This document shows, piece by piece, positions 46,549 through 60,215 of a stretch of 64,000 nt of DNA. The notes under the pieces were generated by a model. The model was given only the letters and a program-made list of their open reading frames with translations, did not search any database and was not told where the DNA came from. Location: contig NZ_CP019980.1 of NCBI RefSeq assembly GCF_002982115.1, positions 2,426,001-2,490,000 of the forward strand. Direction: 5' to 3'. Each line of letters begins with the position of its first letter. Within the stretch, counting starts at the first letter, position 1. This DNA comes from Lysinibacillus sphaericus (GTDB taxonomy: Bacteria; Bacillota; Bacilli; Bacillales_A; Planococcaceae). Made by a program: the position numbers and the translations under genes.

Positions 46549-47287
46549 ATGCATCGTCCTTTTCTTCCTTTAAATACTGAAAAAGTTGTTGTTTTAACTG
46601 TGTAAATTGAGTGGAATGACGAATTTCCTCGGAACGTGGTCGTGCAAACGGCACAATGATTTCTTCCTTAACCGTCGCTGGACGTTTCGTTAATACAATA
46701 ATACGATCCGCTAAAAATAGCGCTTCTTCAATACTATGTGTCACGAATAGGATAGATTTTTTATGTTCCTCCCAAATAGATAACAACCATGCTTGCATTT
46801 CTAATCTTGTAAACTCATCGAGCGCTGAAAAAGGTTCATCTAAGCATAGTATCGGTTTCCCGCTGACGATAGCACGCAAAAATGATACACGTTGCTGCAT
46901 GCCTCCTGATAATGCATGCGGATAAGCATTTTCAAACGAAGCAAGACCAACCTTTTCTAGCCACGCTTTGGCAAGCTCTTTATTCGGACGACGCTGCAAT
47001 TCTTCAACAATCATGACATTTTCTAAAATCGTCCGCCACGGTAATAAGCAAGGTTGTTGGGGCATATAGCCAATGCTACCTGTTTTTCGTTGAATATTGT
47101 CTCCATTTAACAAAATAGCGCCGCGATCGACAGGCGTTATTCCTCCTATCAATTGAAAGAGTGTGCTTTTTCCGCTACCTGAAGGACCAATGATTGCCAC
47201 AAATTCACCTTCCTGTACGGTAAAGGATAAATTATACACTACTTCAAGCGAGCCAAAGGACTTAGATATGTCTTGAATGTTCAGCAT
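46538..47287 (-). CDS. thiZ: ABC transporter ATPase for thiamine precursor (ThiZ-type)
   Basis: A 249-residue ABC ATPase of the nitrate/sulfonate/taurine-type (NitT/TauT) group. Walker A GPSGSGKST (about 34-42), signature LSGGMQQRVSFLRA, Walker B ILCLDEPFSALD and a switch His in VTHSIEEA are intact. It energises uptake with the permease directly upstream (26-base overlap) and the binding protein two genes further up. The operon lies behind a TPP riboswitch, which supports the thiamine-pyrimidine (HMP or formylaminopyrimidine) assignment of the ThiXYZ system. Confidence 0.92.
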   Translation of the reverse strand: MLNIQDISKSFGSLEVVYNLSFTVQEGEFVAIIGPSGSGKSTLFQLIGGITPVDRGAILLNGDNIQRKTGSIGYMPQQPCLLPWRTILENVMIVEELQRRPNKELAKAWLEKVGLASFENAYPHALSGGMQQRVSFLRAIVSGKPILCLDEPFSALDEFTRLEMQAWLLSIWEEHKKSILFVTHSIEEALFLADRIIVLTKRPATVKEEIIVPFARPRSEEIRHSTQFTQLKQQLFQYLKEEKDDAYVD

Positions 47288-48035
47288 GTGCGCCCCTCCC
47301 CTTTACAACAAGCTTTTCTACAAAACGAATCACACTAAATAACAATAAACTTAATAAGACAATCGCAAATATCGCTACAAAGACGCGATCCGTTCGAAAC
47401 GATGATTGTGCGAGCGTCATATAAACACCAATTCCCTTTTTTGCACCAAGCCATTCAGCAATGACCGCTCCCATCACACTATAGGTCGCCGCAATCTTAA
47501 TACCGGAAAAGATAGATGGATACGCATAAGGCCATTCTAATTTCCAAAATGTTTGCCCCTTCGTAGCACCAATCATTGCAAAATAATGTTTAAGCTCAGG
47601 AGAGGTTTGGCGAAACCCATCCATCGCCGCGATAACGATTGGAAAGAAGCAAACGAGACAAATAATAATCAGCTTGGGTAACAGGCCAAAGCCAAACCAA
47701 ATAATTAATAATGGCGCTAAAACGAGCACTGGCACATTTTGAGACACAATAAGAATCGGATAAACAAACGCTCTAATGGTTGATGAGCGATGTAAAAATA
47801 CCGCAACGCTTAAGCCGCACATCACACCAATAGCAAGCCCTAATAATGCTAGCTGAATCGTGGCCCAAACATGGGGAATAAACGTTGAATACGATTCAAT
47901 ACCTTCAATCATAATGGCACTTGGCGCTGGCAATAGCCAATGCGGGATATCAGCTACACGTATAATAAGTTCCCATATGAATAAGAGGAAGGCGATAAAA
48001 ATAATCGACCTTCCTTTCAGCATTACCTGTTTCAC
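47262..48035 (-). CDS. thiX: ABC transporter permease for thiamine precursor (ThiX-type)
   Basis: A 257-residue inner-membrane permease with about six helices and the BPD-type coupling motif near MIGATKGQTFWKLEWPYAYP (about 170-190). It belongs to the NitT/TauT permease family. The start overlaps the stop of the thiamine-binding gene by 4 bases (ATGA), and its 3' end overlaps thiZ. It functions with ThiY and ThiZ. Confidence 0.92.
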   Translation of the reverse strand: MKQVMLKGRSIIFIAFLLFIWELIIRVADIPHWLLPAPSAIMIEGIESYSTFIPHVWATIQLALLGLAIGVMCGLSVAVFLHRSSTIRAFVYPILIVSQNVPVLVLAPLLIIWFGFGLLPKLIIICLVCFFPIVIAAMDGFRQTSPELKHYFAMIGATKGQTFWKLEWPYAYPSIFSGIKIAATYSVMGAVIAEWLGAKKGIGVYMTLAQSSFRTDRVFVAIFAIVLLSLLLFSVIRFVEKLVVKGRGAHAEHSRHI

Positions 48036-48325
48036 CCTCGATATTTCTCCGTTAATGTTCCCATTGTAATACCAGCTGGCTGATATAAAATTTTCACTTG
48101 TGTAATAACATTGATAGCGCCTAAGTCAATCATCTTTTTATTCATCTCTTCAATAATTTGTAACAAAGTGGATAATTCACCCTCCATTGTTGTTTCCAGT
48201 GGATGCACCTCATAGTGCACACCGGAAGCATCGATTACAGCTATTGCCGCATCTACAAATGGGATCACATCCTCATATTTTTCTGTTTTAGGTATGATTT
48301 GTACACTAATTAATGAATTCGCCAT
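48032..48325 (-). CDS. Thiamine-binding (MTH1187/YkoF-like, PF01910) protein
   Basis: A 97-residue cytosolic protein of the MTH1187/YqgV family, known to bind thiamine-like ligands. Recognised by ISVQIIPK at the start, VHYEVHPLETTMEGEL in the middle and VKILYQPAG near the end. It lies between thiY and thiX with minimal spacing, in a thiamine-precursor uptake operon. It may sequester or present the imported pyrimidine; the precise task is not settled for the family. Confidence 0.85.
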   Translation of the reverse strand: MANSLISVQIIPKTEKYEDVIPFVDAAIAVIDASGVHYEVHPLETTMEGELSTLLQIIEEMNKKMIDLGAINVITQVKILYQPAGITMGTLTEKYRG

Positions 48326-49324
48326 TTATTTTGCTCCTTTCTTTGGTAAGAAGTCGTTTGTAAATGCTTGTTGTGCATTAAAGTCGCCTTCTAAAACGTT
48401 ATTCTGTGTCATCCAGTCCGCATAGTTTTCCCAAACTGCTAACTTTTGTTCTCCCCATTGCGCCGCATCATCTTGATATTTACCCGCTAACCATTCCTGA
48501 CTTTTATGCACAAGCTCTTTATCCAAATCAGGTACCGCTTCAAGTAAAATATCAGCCGCTTCACTCGGATGCGCTATCGCATATTCATAGCCTTTGGCAG
48601 TAGCTGCGACAAATGCCTTTACGACATCAGGATTATCCTTTATCATTTTTTCATTCGTTGCCAATACAGGTGTGTAATAATCAAGCTGCTCACTATAGTC
48701 GGTTAAATACTGCATATTTAACTTTTCCCCACGAAGTTCTGCCTCAATACCTGTCCAAGCATAATAAATCCACGCAAAATCAATATCCTTTTGCATCATT
48801 GTGAAAAAGTCGATATCTCCCGCATTGACGATATCTAATTTGTTTATATCAGCATTTTCTGTTTGCATCAGTGACTGTAAAACAGCTTGTTCCACTGGAG
48901 CACCCCAGCCACCATAGGTTTTTCCTTCGTAATCTTTTGGTGATGTAATGCCTTTTGAAGCGAGTGATGCAAAACCTGAAGTATTATGTTGAATAATTGC
49001 CGCAATCGATACAAGTGGTACACCTTGTACACGAGCTTGCGTAATGCCTTCTTGGATGCTTACGCCAAACTCTGATTTCCCAGACGCCACAAGCTGATCA
49101 GCACCTGCATCACCTGGTAAAATAATCTCTACGTCTAAGCCTTGCTCTTTAAAATAGCCAAGCTTTTGCGCCACATAAAGTCCCGTATGATTCGTATTAG
49201 GTGTCCAGTCCAGTACAACTGATACTTTTTTTTCTGAACTGGCTTCCTCTTTTTTGTCTTCTTTTGCGCTACACCCAACTAATGTAATTAGTGCAGCAAC
49301 CATAATGATTAACCATTTTTTCAT
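48326..49324 (-). CDS. thiY: Thiamine-precursor-binding lipoprotein (ThiY/NMT1-like)
   Basis: A 332-residue extracellular substrate-binding lipoprotein of the NMT1/THI5 family. Signal peptide with lipobox TLVGC near residue 18. The family motif VSVVLDWTPNTNHTGLYVAQ follows at about 35-55, then GVSIQEGITQARVQGVPLV. It binds HMP or N-formylaminopyrimidine in related Bacillus proteins. ATG at 49324 has GGAGG 7 bases upstream; a frame open six codons earlier includes that site. It is the first gene after the TPP riboswitch. Confidence 0.93.
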   Translation of the reverse strand: MKKWLIIMVAALITLVGCSAKEDKKEEASSEKKVSVVLDWTPNTNHTGLYVAQKLGYFKEQGLDVEIILPGDAGADQLVASGKSEFGVSIQEGITQARVQGVPLVSIAAIIQHNTSGFASLASKGITSPKDYEGKTYGGWGAPVEQAVLQSLMQTENADINKLDIVNAGDIDFFTMMQKDIDFAWIYYAWTGIEAELRGEKLNMQYLTDYSEQLDYYTPVLATNEKMIKDNPDVVKAFVAATAKGYEYAIAHPSEAADILLEAVPDLDKELVHKSQEWLAGKYQDDAAQWGEQKLAVWENYADWMTQNNVLEGDFNAQQAFTNDFLPKKGAK

Positions 49325-49464
49325 GCTATATCCTCCTAGCAAGTAATTTGAAAGTGTTCATGATTGAATGTTTCACCAGAAGAAAAGCGTATGCTGTTTT
49401 TAATCCGTTTGCAGACGATGCTCATTGTTTTCTATCTGCTTAAGGGAATTCATCATCCTTAAAC

Positions 49465-49494
49465 AAAAAACGCCTAGGAATTATCCCAGACGTT
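49465..49494 (-). terminator. TPP-riboswitch terminator
   Basis: On the minus strand AACGTCTGGGA pairs with TCCTAGGCGTT (11 bp with two wobbles), followed by TTTTTTG. It lies between the aptamer and thiY. Confidence 0.82.
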
Positions 49495-49540
49495 TGCAAA
49501 CGGTATCAAAAAATAGTGTACGAATATTTTTGAATAGATG

Positions 49541-49626
49541 TTCCCTACGCTGGTACGAGCCAAATCAGGTTCAAAGGGTCAGCATCTGAACGGACGCAAT
49601 CTCAGCTGGCAACTTCCAGCCCCCCT
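49541..49626 (-). promoter_or_regulatory. TPP (thi-box) riboswitch
   Basis: Read on the minus strand: GGGGGGCTGG, GCTGAGATT, ACCCTTTGAACCTGAT, and CCAGCGTAGGGAA, which is the complete thi-box order. It controls the thiamine-precursor uptake operon through the terminator downstream. Confidence 0.96.
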
Positions 49627-49794
49627 ACATTCTTAACTTATGAACTTTTCGTTGATTATTATACCCCTATCTATCTTCAAATGACAAGCTCGTATTTTTA
49701 AACCTTTAAAATCAGCCTTGCTGTCGATGCCTATCATAAGCGAGCAAATTTCTTTCTAATTAGTAATTCGTTTTCCAAAGCATTTTGCTAGATG

Positions 49795-49826
49795 AAAAAA
49801 GCCCAGTTCTGTATAAGAACATGGGC
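49795..49826 (-). terminator. Terminator of parE-parC
   Basis: GCCCATGTTCT pairs with AGAACTGGGC with a one-base bulge on the minus strand, followed by TTTTTTC. It lies 9 bases past the parC stop codon. Confidence 0.8.
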
Positions 49827-49834
49827 ATAATAAA

Positions 49835-54288
<4,454 letters not shown>

Positions 54289-54533
54289 CTAATAATAATA
54301 GCATTTCCTGTCAATAGCTAGTGACAGATATATATTTTTTTAATTACGCTACAACGTAATTGCTTCTATGAACTTTGTTTAGAGGCCAATCAAGGGCAGG
54401 CTGCTGTCATGAATGACTGCACTTATTTTAAGCTTACTGCCTTGTACGACCAAACAAAAATCCACGACAACTGTAGGAGGCGCTATCTTCACTAAAGCGA
54501 GCATTGAACGCCTTCTAATTACTTAACATTACA

Positions 54534-54566
54534 GCCTACCAAAACATCATCGGTAGGCGTTTTCTG
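54534..54566 (+). terminator. Small hairpin in the parE-plsY gap
   Basis: GCCTACC pairs with GGTAGGC, followed by GTTTTC. The divergent gap 54256-54896 otherwise shows no gene; it must hold the promoters of parE and plsY. Confidence 0.4.
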
Positions 54567-54896
54567 TTGAGTGATGATTTTTAATAGCTTCACAAGAGAA
54601 ATTAAAGATAGACTTCTATTCTACCAAAGGAATGTGTGATTGACAAAATTGCCATTTTACCTATATTTTAAGAAAGCACTTAGGTATTAATACAATACTA
54701 GTTCCGAATAACCGTACATAAGCTATCATAAGCCTGTGACTTTTGAAATCATGAAGTACTATTTCCTTTTGTATTGAATTCAAGGCTCATGATGAAATCT
54801 CCTTCATATCATTGTAGATTAAAGAGAAAAAGTGTAAAATACTTGTTACAAACTATTAGTACCAAGTGTTATTATTTGGATGAAAGGAGTCCACCT

Positions 54897-55499
54897 ATGT
54901 TAAACGGACTTATTATTTTATGTGCCTATCTCATCGGCTCTATACCTTCCGGGTTATGGATTGGCAAAATATTTTACAAAACAGATATTCGCGAGCATGG
55001 TAGTGGCAATTTAGGGGCTACCAATACTTTCCGTATATTAGGAAAAAAAGCGGGTTTAGTGGTGACGGTGATGGATGTTTTAAAAGGAACAGCAGCCGTG
55101 TTACTAGTGACGCTACCAGTATTTGCTGATGTCACGATCCACTCACTTATTTTAGGGCTTGTTGCGGTCATTGGACATATGTTCCCAATCTTTGCAAATT
55201 TCCGTGGCGGTAAAGCGGTTGCTACTTCAGCTGGCGTCCTTCTAGGCTATTCTTGGCCTCTATTCATTTTACTATTCATCACTTTTATCGTAACATTAAA
55301 GCTCACGAAAATTGTCAGCCTCACATCCATGATTGCGGCACTCGTCGCATTAATTTATTCGATAATCTATTATTTTGTGACAGGCGACTTTGCATTAGGG
55401 ATTTTAGTAGCCTTTTTATTTACCTTTATCATTTATCGACACCGAGCAAATATTTCGCGCATTAAAAATGGCACGGAGCCAAAAGTTAAATGGCTTTAA
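54897..55499 (+). CDS. plsY: Acyl-phosphate:glycerol-3-phosphate acyltransferase
   Basis: A 200-residue five-helix membrane enzyme that makes lysophosphatidic acid from glycerol-3-phosphate, the first committed step in phospholipid synthesis. The three PlsY motifs are visible: [22 protein letters not shown] and [23 protein letters not shown] at 54897 has AAAGGAG 7 bases upstream; a longer open frame upstream lacks any ribosome site. Divergent from parE, followed directly by a YneR-type gene, as in B. subtilis. Confidence 0.96.
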   Translation: MLNGLIILCAYLIGSIPSGLWIGKIFYKTDIREHGSGNLGATNTFRILGKKAGLVVTVMDVLKGTAAVLLVTLPVFADVTIHSLILGLVAVIGHMFPIFANFRGGKAVATSAGVLLGYSWPLFILLFITFIVTLKLTKIVSLTSMIAALVALIYSIIYYFVTGDFALGILVAFLFTFIIYRHRANISRIKNGTEPKVKWL

Positions 55500-55518
55500 A
55501 AATGAAAGGAGTTCTCGC

Positions 55519-55809
55519 ATGAATATCGCACTGACAGCGCAAGCTTTACAATGGTTTAAAAATGAAATGGAAGTCGAAAAAGGTGATTCAATTCGCTTTT
55601 ATGCTAGATATGGCGGCTCAAGTCCATTTCATGAAGGTTTTTCCCTAGGGATGACACGTGAAGAACCGATTGAGATAGGCGTTCAAACTGTAGTAGACGA
55701 TGTCACATACTATATTGACGAAAAAGATTTATGGTTTTTTAACGATTATACCTTACACGTTGATGTAGACGAACAACTTCACGAATTAAAGTATGACTAT
55801 AAAAAATAA
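55519..55809 (+). CDS. yneR: HesB/YneR-family protein
   Basis: A 96-residue HesB-like-fold protein. It has the family pattern (FYARYGGSSPFHEGFSLGM, then DEKDLWFFNDYTLHVD) but no cysteines, so unlike IscA/SufA it cannot bind an iron-sulfur cluster in the usual way. ATG at 55519 has AAAGGAG 8 bases upstream, and it begins 19 bases after plsY. The role of YneR is not known. Confidence 0.9.
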   Translation: MNIALTAQALQWFKNEMEVEKGDSIRFYARYGGSSPFHEGFSLGMTREEPIEIGVQTVVDDVTYYIDEKDLWFFNDYTLHVDVDEQLHELKYDYKK

Positions 55810-55855
55810 CACAGTATTTCCTTTCGCTATTGAAAGGAAATGCTGTTTTTTTATT
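55808..55855 (+). terminator. Terminator after the yneR gene
   Basis: AACACAGTATTTCCTTTC pairs with GAAAGGAAATGCTGTT with one mismatch, followed by TTTTTATT. Confidence 0.8.
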
Positions 55856-55954
55856 TCAAAACTAAACCATCTTAAGTTGACTTGTTTTGGTTTAGCTCTC
55901 CGCAAAATTGACCATCCTCATACTAGTCAATCTATACTCTGAGGAGGAATATAA

Positions 55955-57490
55955 ATGCCCGTTTCAGAAAACAACAATACCTCCCAACAGCCATTAACGA
56001 ATTTACTGCACACTTCGCTTTCAGAAAATATTTTTACAATCAAAGAAGCACTTGGTCATAGTAATGATGTGATTATTCGTGAAATTATTATCGACAAACT
56101 TGGTTGTTTATCTATCGCCATTATCAACATTGATGGTATTTCTGACAAAACTGTTATTACGGATTTTATACTTGAAAATCTACTGCTTGAAATTGACAAC
56201 GAACCGGAAAATAAAATTGACAACATAAATGACTATATGAAAAAACATTGTTTAGCGGTAGGTGATGTAAAAGATCTTTTTGATTTTACCGCATTATTTA
56301 CGTCCATTTTAAATGGTGAGACCGTCATTTTATTAGAAGGGCAATCCGTGGCAATTGGAACAGATACTAAAAACGCAAAAGATCGAGCCGTCACCGAGCC
56401 ACAAACAGAATCTGTGATTAGAGGGCCCCGCGAATCTTTTACTGAAACATTGCGGACCAACACAGCACTCATTCGTCGCAAAATAAAAAGCCCTAATCTT
56501 TGGATAAAATCTCGGGTCATAGGAGAGGTAACCCAAACAGATGTAGCTGTTATGTATATCAATGGCATAGCCAATGACAAAATTGTACAAGAGGTGCTTG
56601 ACCGATTAGATCGAATTAAAATTGATGGTGTATTAGAAACCGGCTATATTGAGGATTTTATTCAGGACTCGAAATATTCCATATTTCCAATGATTTATAA
56701 TACAGAACGGCCAGATGTTATTGCCGGTGAATTATTAGAAGGTCGAATTGCGATATTAGTGGATGGAACACCTCTTGTATTAACCGTCCCTGTCGTATTT
56801 ACATCCTTTTTACAGGCTGCAGAAGATTATTACCAAAATTGGATTATTAGTTCCCTAATCCGCCTTTTACGTTTTTTTGGTATTTCGCTTGCATTAATTA
56901 TGCCTTCTTTATATGTGGCTATTACGACCTTTCATCAAGAAATGCTTCCGACGCCAATGCTTATTAGTATCGCTTCACAGCGAGAAGGCGTGCCCTTCCC
57001 CGCCGTCGTTGAAGCACTAATTATGGAAGTTGCCTTTGAAATATTGCGAGAGGCAGGTCTACGGATGCCAAGAACGATTGGTCCAGCCGTATCCATTGTC
57101 GGTACGTTAGTAATAGGACAAGCTGCCGTGGAAGCTGGCGTAGTATCCGCGGTGATGGTCATTATCGTGGCATTAACAGCCATTTGTAGTTTCCTGTTTC
57201 CTTCTTACGGCTTATCAAATACGATTCGTGTCCTACGCTTCCCTCTTATGATATTAGCTGCGATTTTTGGTTTATTTGGGGTGATGTTCGGCATTATGAT
57301 GATTATCCTTCATTTATGTAGTTTAAGATCTTTTGGTGTTCCATATATGAGTCCATTCGGGCCATTAATTGTAAAAGACCAAAAAGATGCGATGGTCTTG
57401 TTCCCACGCAGAAAGTTATTGACAAGACCCCGACTGGTTAGTCAAAAAAATAATGTTCGAGAACAACAATATCACGAAAAAAAGAACTAA
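55955..57490 (+). CDS. gerA: Spore germinant receptor subunit A (chromosomal)
   Basis: A 511-residue GerA-family protein: N-terminal soluble half with RGPRESFTETLRTNTALIRR and TERPDVIAGELLEGRIAILV, then about five membrane helices (about 300-465) with GPAVSIVGTLVIGQAAVEAG, and a basic tail. ATG has GAGGAGG upstream. It starts a second germinant-receptor operon in the order A, C, small D, B, unlike the transposon copy, which is A, B, C. Expression would be in the forespore in relatives; I do not see a clear sigma-G promoter by eye. Confidence 0.92.
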   Translation: MPVSENNNTSQQPLTNLLHTSLSENIFTIKEALGHSNDVIIREIIIDKLGCLSIAIINIDGISDKTVITDFILENLLLEIDNEPENKIDNINDYMKKHCLAVGDVKDLFDFTALFTSILNGETVILLEGQSVAIGTDTKNAKDRAVTEPQTESVIRGPRESFTETLRTNTALIRRKIKSPNLWIKSRVIGEVTQTDVAVMYINGIANDKIVQEVLDRLDRIKIDGVLETGYIEDFIQDSKYSIFPMIYNTERPDVIAGELLEGRIAILVDGTPLVLTVPVVFTSFLQAAEDYYQNWIISSLIRLLRFFGISLALIMPSLYVAITTFHQEMLPTPMLISIASQREGVPFPAVVEALIMEVAFEILREAGLRMPRTIGPAVSIVGTLVIGQAAVEAGVVSAVMVIIVALTAICSFLFPSYGLSNTIRVLRFPLMILAAIFGLFGVMFGIMMIILHLCSLRSFGVPYMSPFGPLIVKDQKDAMVLFPRRKLLTRPRLVSQKNNVREQQYHEKKN

Positions 57491-57518
57491 ACATTAAAGT
57501 GCAAATGAGGAATCCATC

Positions 57519-58715
57519 ATGTCAAACAGAAAGATGATTTTGTTATTCTTAATCCTCACTTTATTATTGAGTGGTTGCTGGAGTAAGCGAGAATTAAACG
57601 AATTAGCAATCGTCGTGGCACTAGGTATCGATAAGGTCGATGAGGATTTTGAAGTTTCCATTCAAGTAGTAGATCCGAGTCAAATTTCTTCAAAGCAACC
57701 ATCCAGTGGACGCGCACCCGTTGTTACCTACCATGCTAAAGGAAAAAGTGTGTTTGAGGCCATTAGAAGAATGACAACGTTAACACCTCGGAAACCTTAT
57801 TTTGCTCATTTGCAAATTGTCGTAATAGGTGAAGAATTAGCAGAGGCAGGCTTAAACGAACCACTAGATTTTATTGCAAGAGATCATGAATTTAGAAACG
57901 ACTTTGATCTTGTAGTATCTCATAAAACAGCGGCAAAAGAAGTGCTGAATGTCTTAACACCTATTGAAAAAATGCCCGCCAATAAATTATTAAATTCGAT
58001 CAAGGTGTCGGAAAAATCATGGGGCTCAACCTTATCTGTTCGCACAGATGAATTGCTCAACACCCTTAGTGGTAAAGAAAAAAGTGCCGTTTTATCAGCA
58101 GTTGAGATACAAGGAGATTTGCAATTAGGGATTGACCAAACCAATGTAGAAAGAATTAAAACACCTGTTATTTTAAAATATGCGGGTATCGCTATGTTTA
58201 AAGAGGATAAATTAGTCGGGTTATTATCAGAAGATGACAGTATTTATTTTAATTACTTGAATAACAAAATTAAAAGTACAGTAGAAGTTCTCGCGTGCCC
58301 TAAAGGTGGAGAGTTATCCACTGAAATTACGAGTTCGTCCTCCAAAATTAAAGGGACTTTCAAAAATGGTACGCCGCACATCACGATAAAAATTGATGTT
58401 ACGCAAAATATTGGTGAAGTGAATTGTGCCATTAATTTAACCCAAAACCACACCATTCAACAGATCGACAAAAAGACAGCAGAAAAGATAAAAGCACATA
58501 CAGAAAAAACTTTAGCTATTATTCAGAAAAATTATAAGCTCGATTTATTAGGTTTTAGCGAGGCACTCCATCGCAGCGATCCGAAAAAGTGGGAAAAGAT
58601 TCATAAAGAATGGTCAACACTTTATCCAACTGTACCTGTTACGATTCATGTACAGGTCACAACCCAAGGATTAGGAACAATCCAAAACTCATTATTGTAC
58701 AATTCAAAGGAGTAA
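57519..58715 (+). CDS. gerC: Spore germinant receptor subunit C lipoprotein (chromosomal)
   Basis: A 398-residue GerC-family lipoprotein. The lipobox LLSGC is at about 20, then the characteristic WSKRELNELAIVVALGIDK and a C-terminal domain ending near EWSTLYPTVPVTIHVQVTTQ. It has GAGGA upstream of the ATG and follows the A-subunit gene by 28 bases. Length is typical of the family. It acts with subunits A and B at the spore inner membrane. Confidence 0.92.
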   Translation: MSNRKMILLFLILTLLLSGCWSKRELNELAIVVALGIDKVDEDFEVSIQVVDPSQISSKQPSSGRAPVVTYHAKGKSVFEAIRRMTTLTPRKPYFAHLQIVVIGEELAEAGLNEPLDFIARDHEFRNDFDLVVSHKTAAKEVLNVLTPIEKMPANKLLNSIKVSEKSWGSTLSVRTDELLNTLSGKEKSAVLSAVEIQGDLQLGIDQTNVERIKTPVILKYAGIAMFKEDKLVGLLSEDDSIYFNYLNNKIKSTVEVLACPKGGELSTEITSSSSKIKGTFKNGTPHITIKIDVTQNIGEVNCAINLTQNHTIQQIDKKTAEKIKAHTEKTLAIIQKNYKLDLLGFSEALHRSDPKKWEKIHKEWSTLYPTVPVTIHVQVTTQGLGTIQNSLLYNSKE

Positions 58716-58721
58716 CTCACG

Positions 58722-58952
58722 ATGTTTATTAGCATGATCGTCATACTTGTTTCGTTGATGATTGCTTATATTATGATTCCCCCATTGTTGAAAAAAGGCG
58801 AAAAAAAAACAATATTCGCCTTTTCTATTTTATTGTTTATAGGCGCCATTTTAAATATCGCCATTGGTTTAAAAATAAATATCCCTAGCCCATTAGATTT
58901 TATTACATTTATTTTTACACCTATTAGGAAAATGTTATTATCATTTTTTTAA
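58722..58952 (+). CDS. Small two-helix protein of the germinant-receptor operon (D-subunit type)
   Basis: A 76-residue protein with two membrane helices (about 2-22 and 30-52), a basic turn KKGEKK and a hydrophobic C-terminus. AAAGGAG precedes the ATG at 8-9 bases. Small two-helix 'D' proteins are known to sit in or beside ger operons in Bacillus species and modulate receptor function; position, size and topology match. The transposon-borne receptor has no such gene. Confidence 0.75.
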   Translation: MFISMIVILVSLMIAYIMIPPLLKKGEKKTIFAFSILLFIGAILNIAIGLKINIPSPLDFITFIFTPIRKMLLSFF

Positions 58953-58980
58953 TAAGAATGACTAGAAAGGGTAGTGACTA

Positions 58981-60138
58981 ATGGAAAAACAATTACTTAG
59001 TGCCAGACAATTTACAATCATTACCCTTCTCCATTCTATTGGGACGGCCATATTAATTGTGCCAGCGAGCATTACAAAGCAGCTTCATCAAGATGCATGG
59101 ATTGGCGCAACTATTGGCGTCTTATTAAGCTTTTTAATTGTAAAATTGTATACAAGCCTTGGAACTCAAACACCGCACCTTACGTTTGTCGAAGCAAATG
59201 GAAAAATTTTAGGTAAATTTTTTGGAACTTTGACCTCTCTAGGGTTTATCACTCTCGCATTTTTTTCGGCTAGTGAATTGTTATATTTTATTGGCATCTT
59301 TATGCAAACAGAAGTAATGCCCGAGACACCTACTTTGTCCTTTGCTGTATTATTTACCATTATTCTTGTTTTTGCATCGTTTCTAGGCATTGAAGTGTTT
59401 GCACGGTCAGCAGAAATCCTATTTCCTATATTTCTATTTATATTTATTGTATTTCTTGTTTGTATTTCGCCTCAAATTAATATTGAAAATATCCAACCTA
59501 TTTTTGAAACAAAGACAACATCTTTAATAACCGGTATTCTTAAATTTATGAGTATTTTTTCATTCCCGCTCGTTATGTTACTTATGATTTTCCCTTCTGC
59601 TGTCAATATACCGAAAGCAGCACAAAAAGGATTTTATTTCGGCACGCTCTGCGGAGGAATTGTATTAATTATCATTATCGCCCTCTCAACACTCGTAATT
59701 GGTCCAACGAATACTTCCATTGAGTCATTTCCTAGCTATGCACTGGCTCAACGGATTTCTATAGGCAATTTCTTTCAACGTGTTGAAATTGTTATGGCTG
59801 TCATGTGGATTATCTCCATCTATATTCGAACTTTTCTCTATTTTTATGCTTCTGTAATAGGTATAGCACAAATCCTAAATATTAAAGATCCACGACCATT
59901 AATTTTGCCATTAGGAATGTGCATGATTGCGTTGTCTCAAATTGTTCATCCTAATATTGTGCATTCTAATAATTATAATCAAAAAATTTGGCCGCTATAT
60001 TCAGGCTTATTCACTGTCTTGTTAGCCCTCTTATTACTTGTCATTGCAAAAATGCGAAAGATAAAAAGCAAAACAGCCGGTGATTGTTCAAATCAACAAA
60101 CTGACCAAAGTACATTGAACTCAAGTGAAAGAACATAA
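58981..60138 (+). CDS. gerB: Spore germinant receptor subunit B (chromosomal)
   Basis: A 385-residue permease-like GerB-family protein with about ten helices. Typical stretches are LSARQFTIITLLHSIGTAIL, FVEANGKILGKFFGTL and SYALAQRISIGNFFQRVEIV. AAAGGG lies 9 bases before the ATG. It is the last gene of the operon and is followed by a strong terminator that overlaps its stop codon. It should define nutrient specificity, which cannot be read from the sequence. Confidence 0.92.
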   Translation: MEKQLLSARQFTIITLLHSIGTAILIVPASITKQLHQDAWIGATIGVLLSFLIVKLYTSLGTQTPHLTFVEANGKILGKFFGTLTSLGFITLAFFSASELLYFIGIFMQTEVMPETPTLSFAVLFTIILVFASFLGIEVFARSAEILFPIFLFIFIVFLVCISPQINIENIQPIFETKTTSLITGILKFMSIFSFPLVMLLMIFPSAVNIPKAAQKGFYFGTLCGGIVLIIIIALSTLVIGPTNTSIESFPSYALAQRISIGNFFQRVEIVMAVMWIISIYIRTFLYFYASVIGIAQILNIKDPRPLILPLGMCMIALSQIVHPNIVHSNNYNQKIWPLYSGLFTVLLALLLLVIAKMRKIKSKTAGDCSNQQTDQSTLNSSERT

Positions 60139-60182
60139 AAAATCCAATTTCTCAGTATTTCGATTGAGAAATTGGATTTTTT
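60137..60182. terminator. Bidirectional terminator between gerB and metA
   Basis: AAAAAATCCAATTTCTCA pairs perfectly (18 bp) with TGAGAAATTGGATTTTTT, giving T-runs on both strands. It ends gerB on the plus and metA on the minus strand. Confidence 0.85.
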
Positions 60183-60215
60183 AAATCTTCACAAAAGCAA
60201 ATGGAAAGCGACAAA

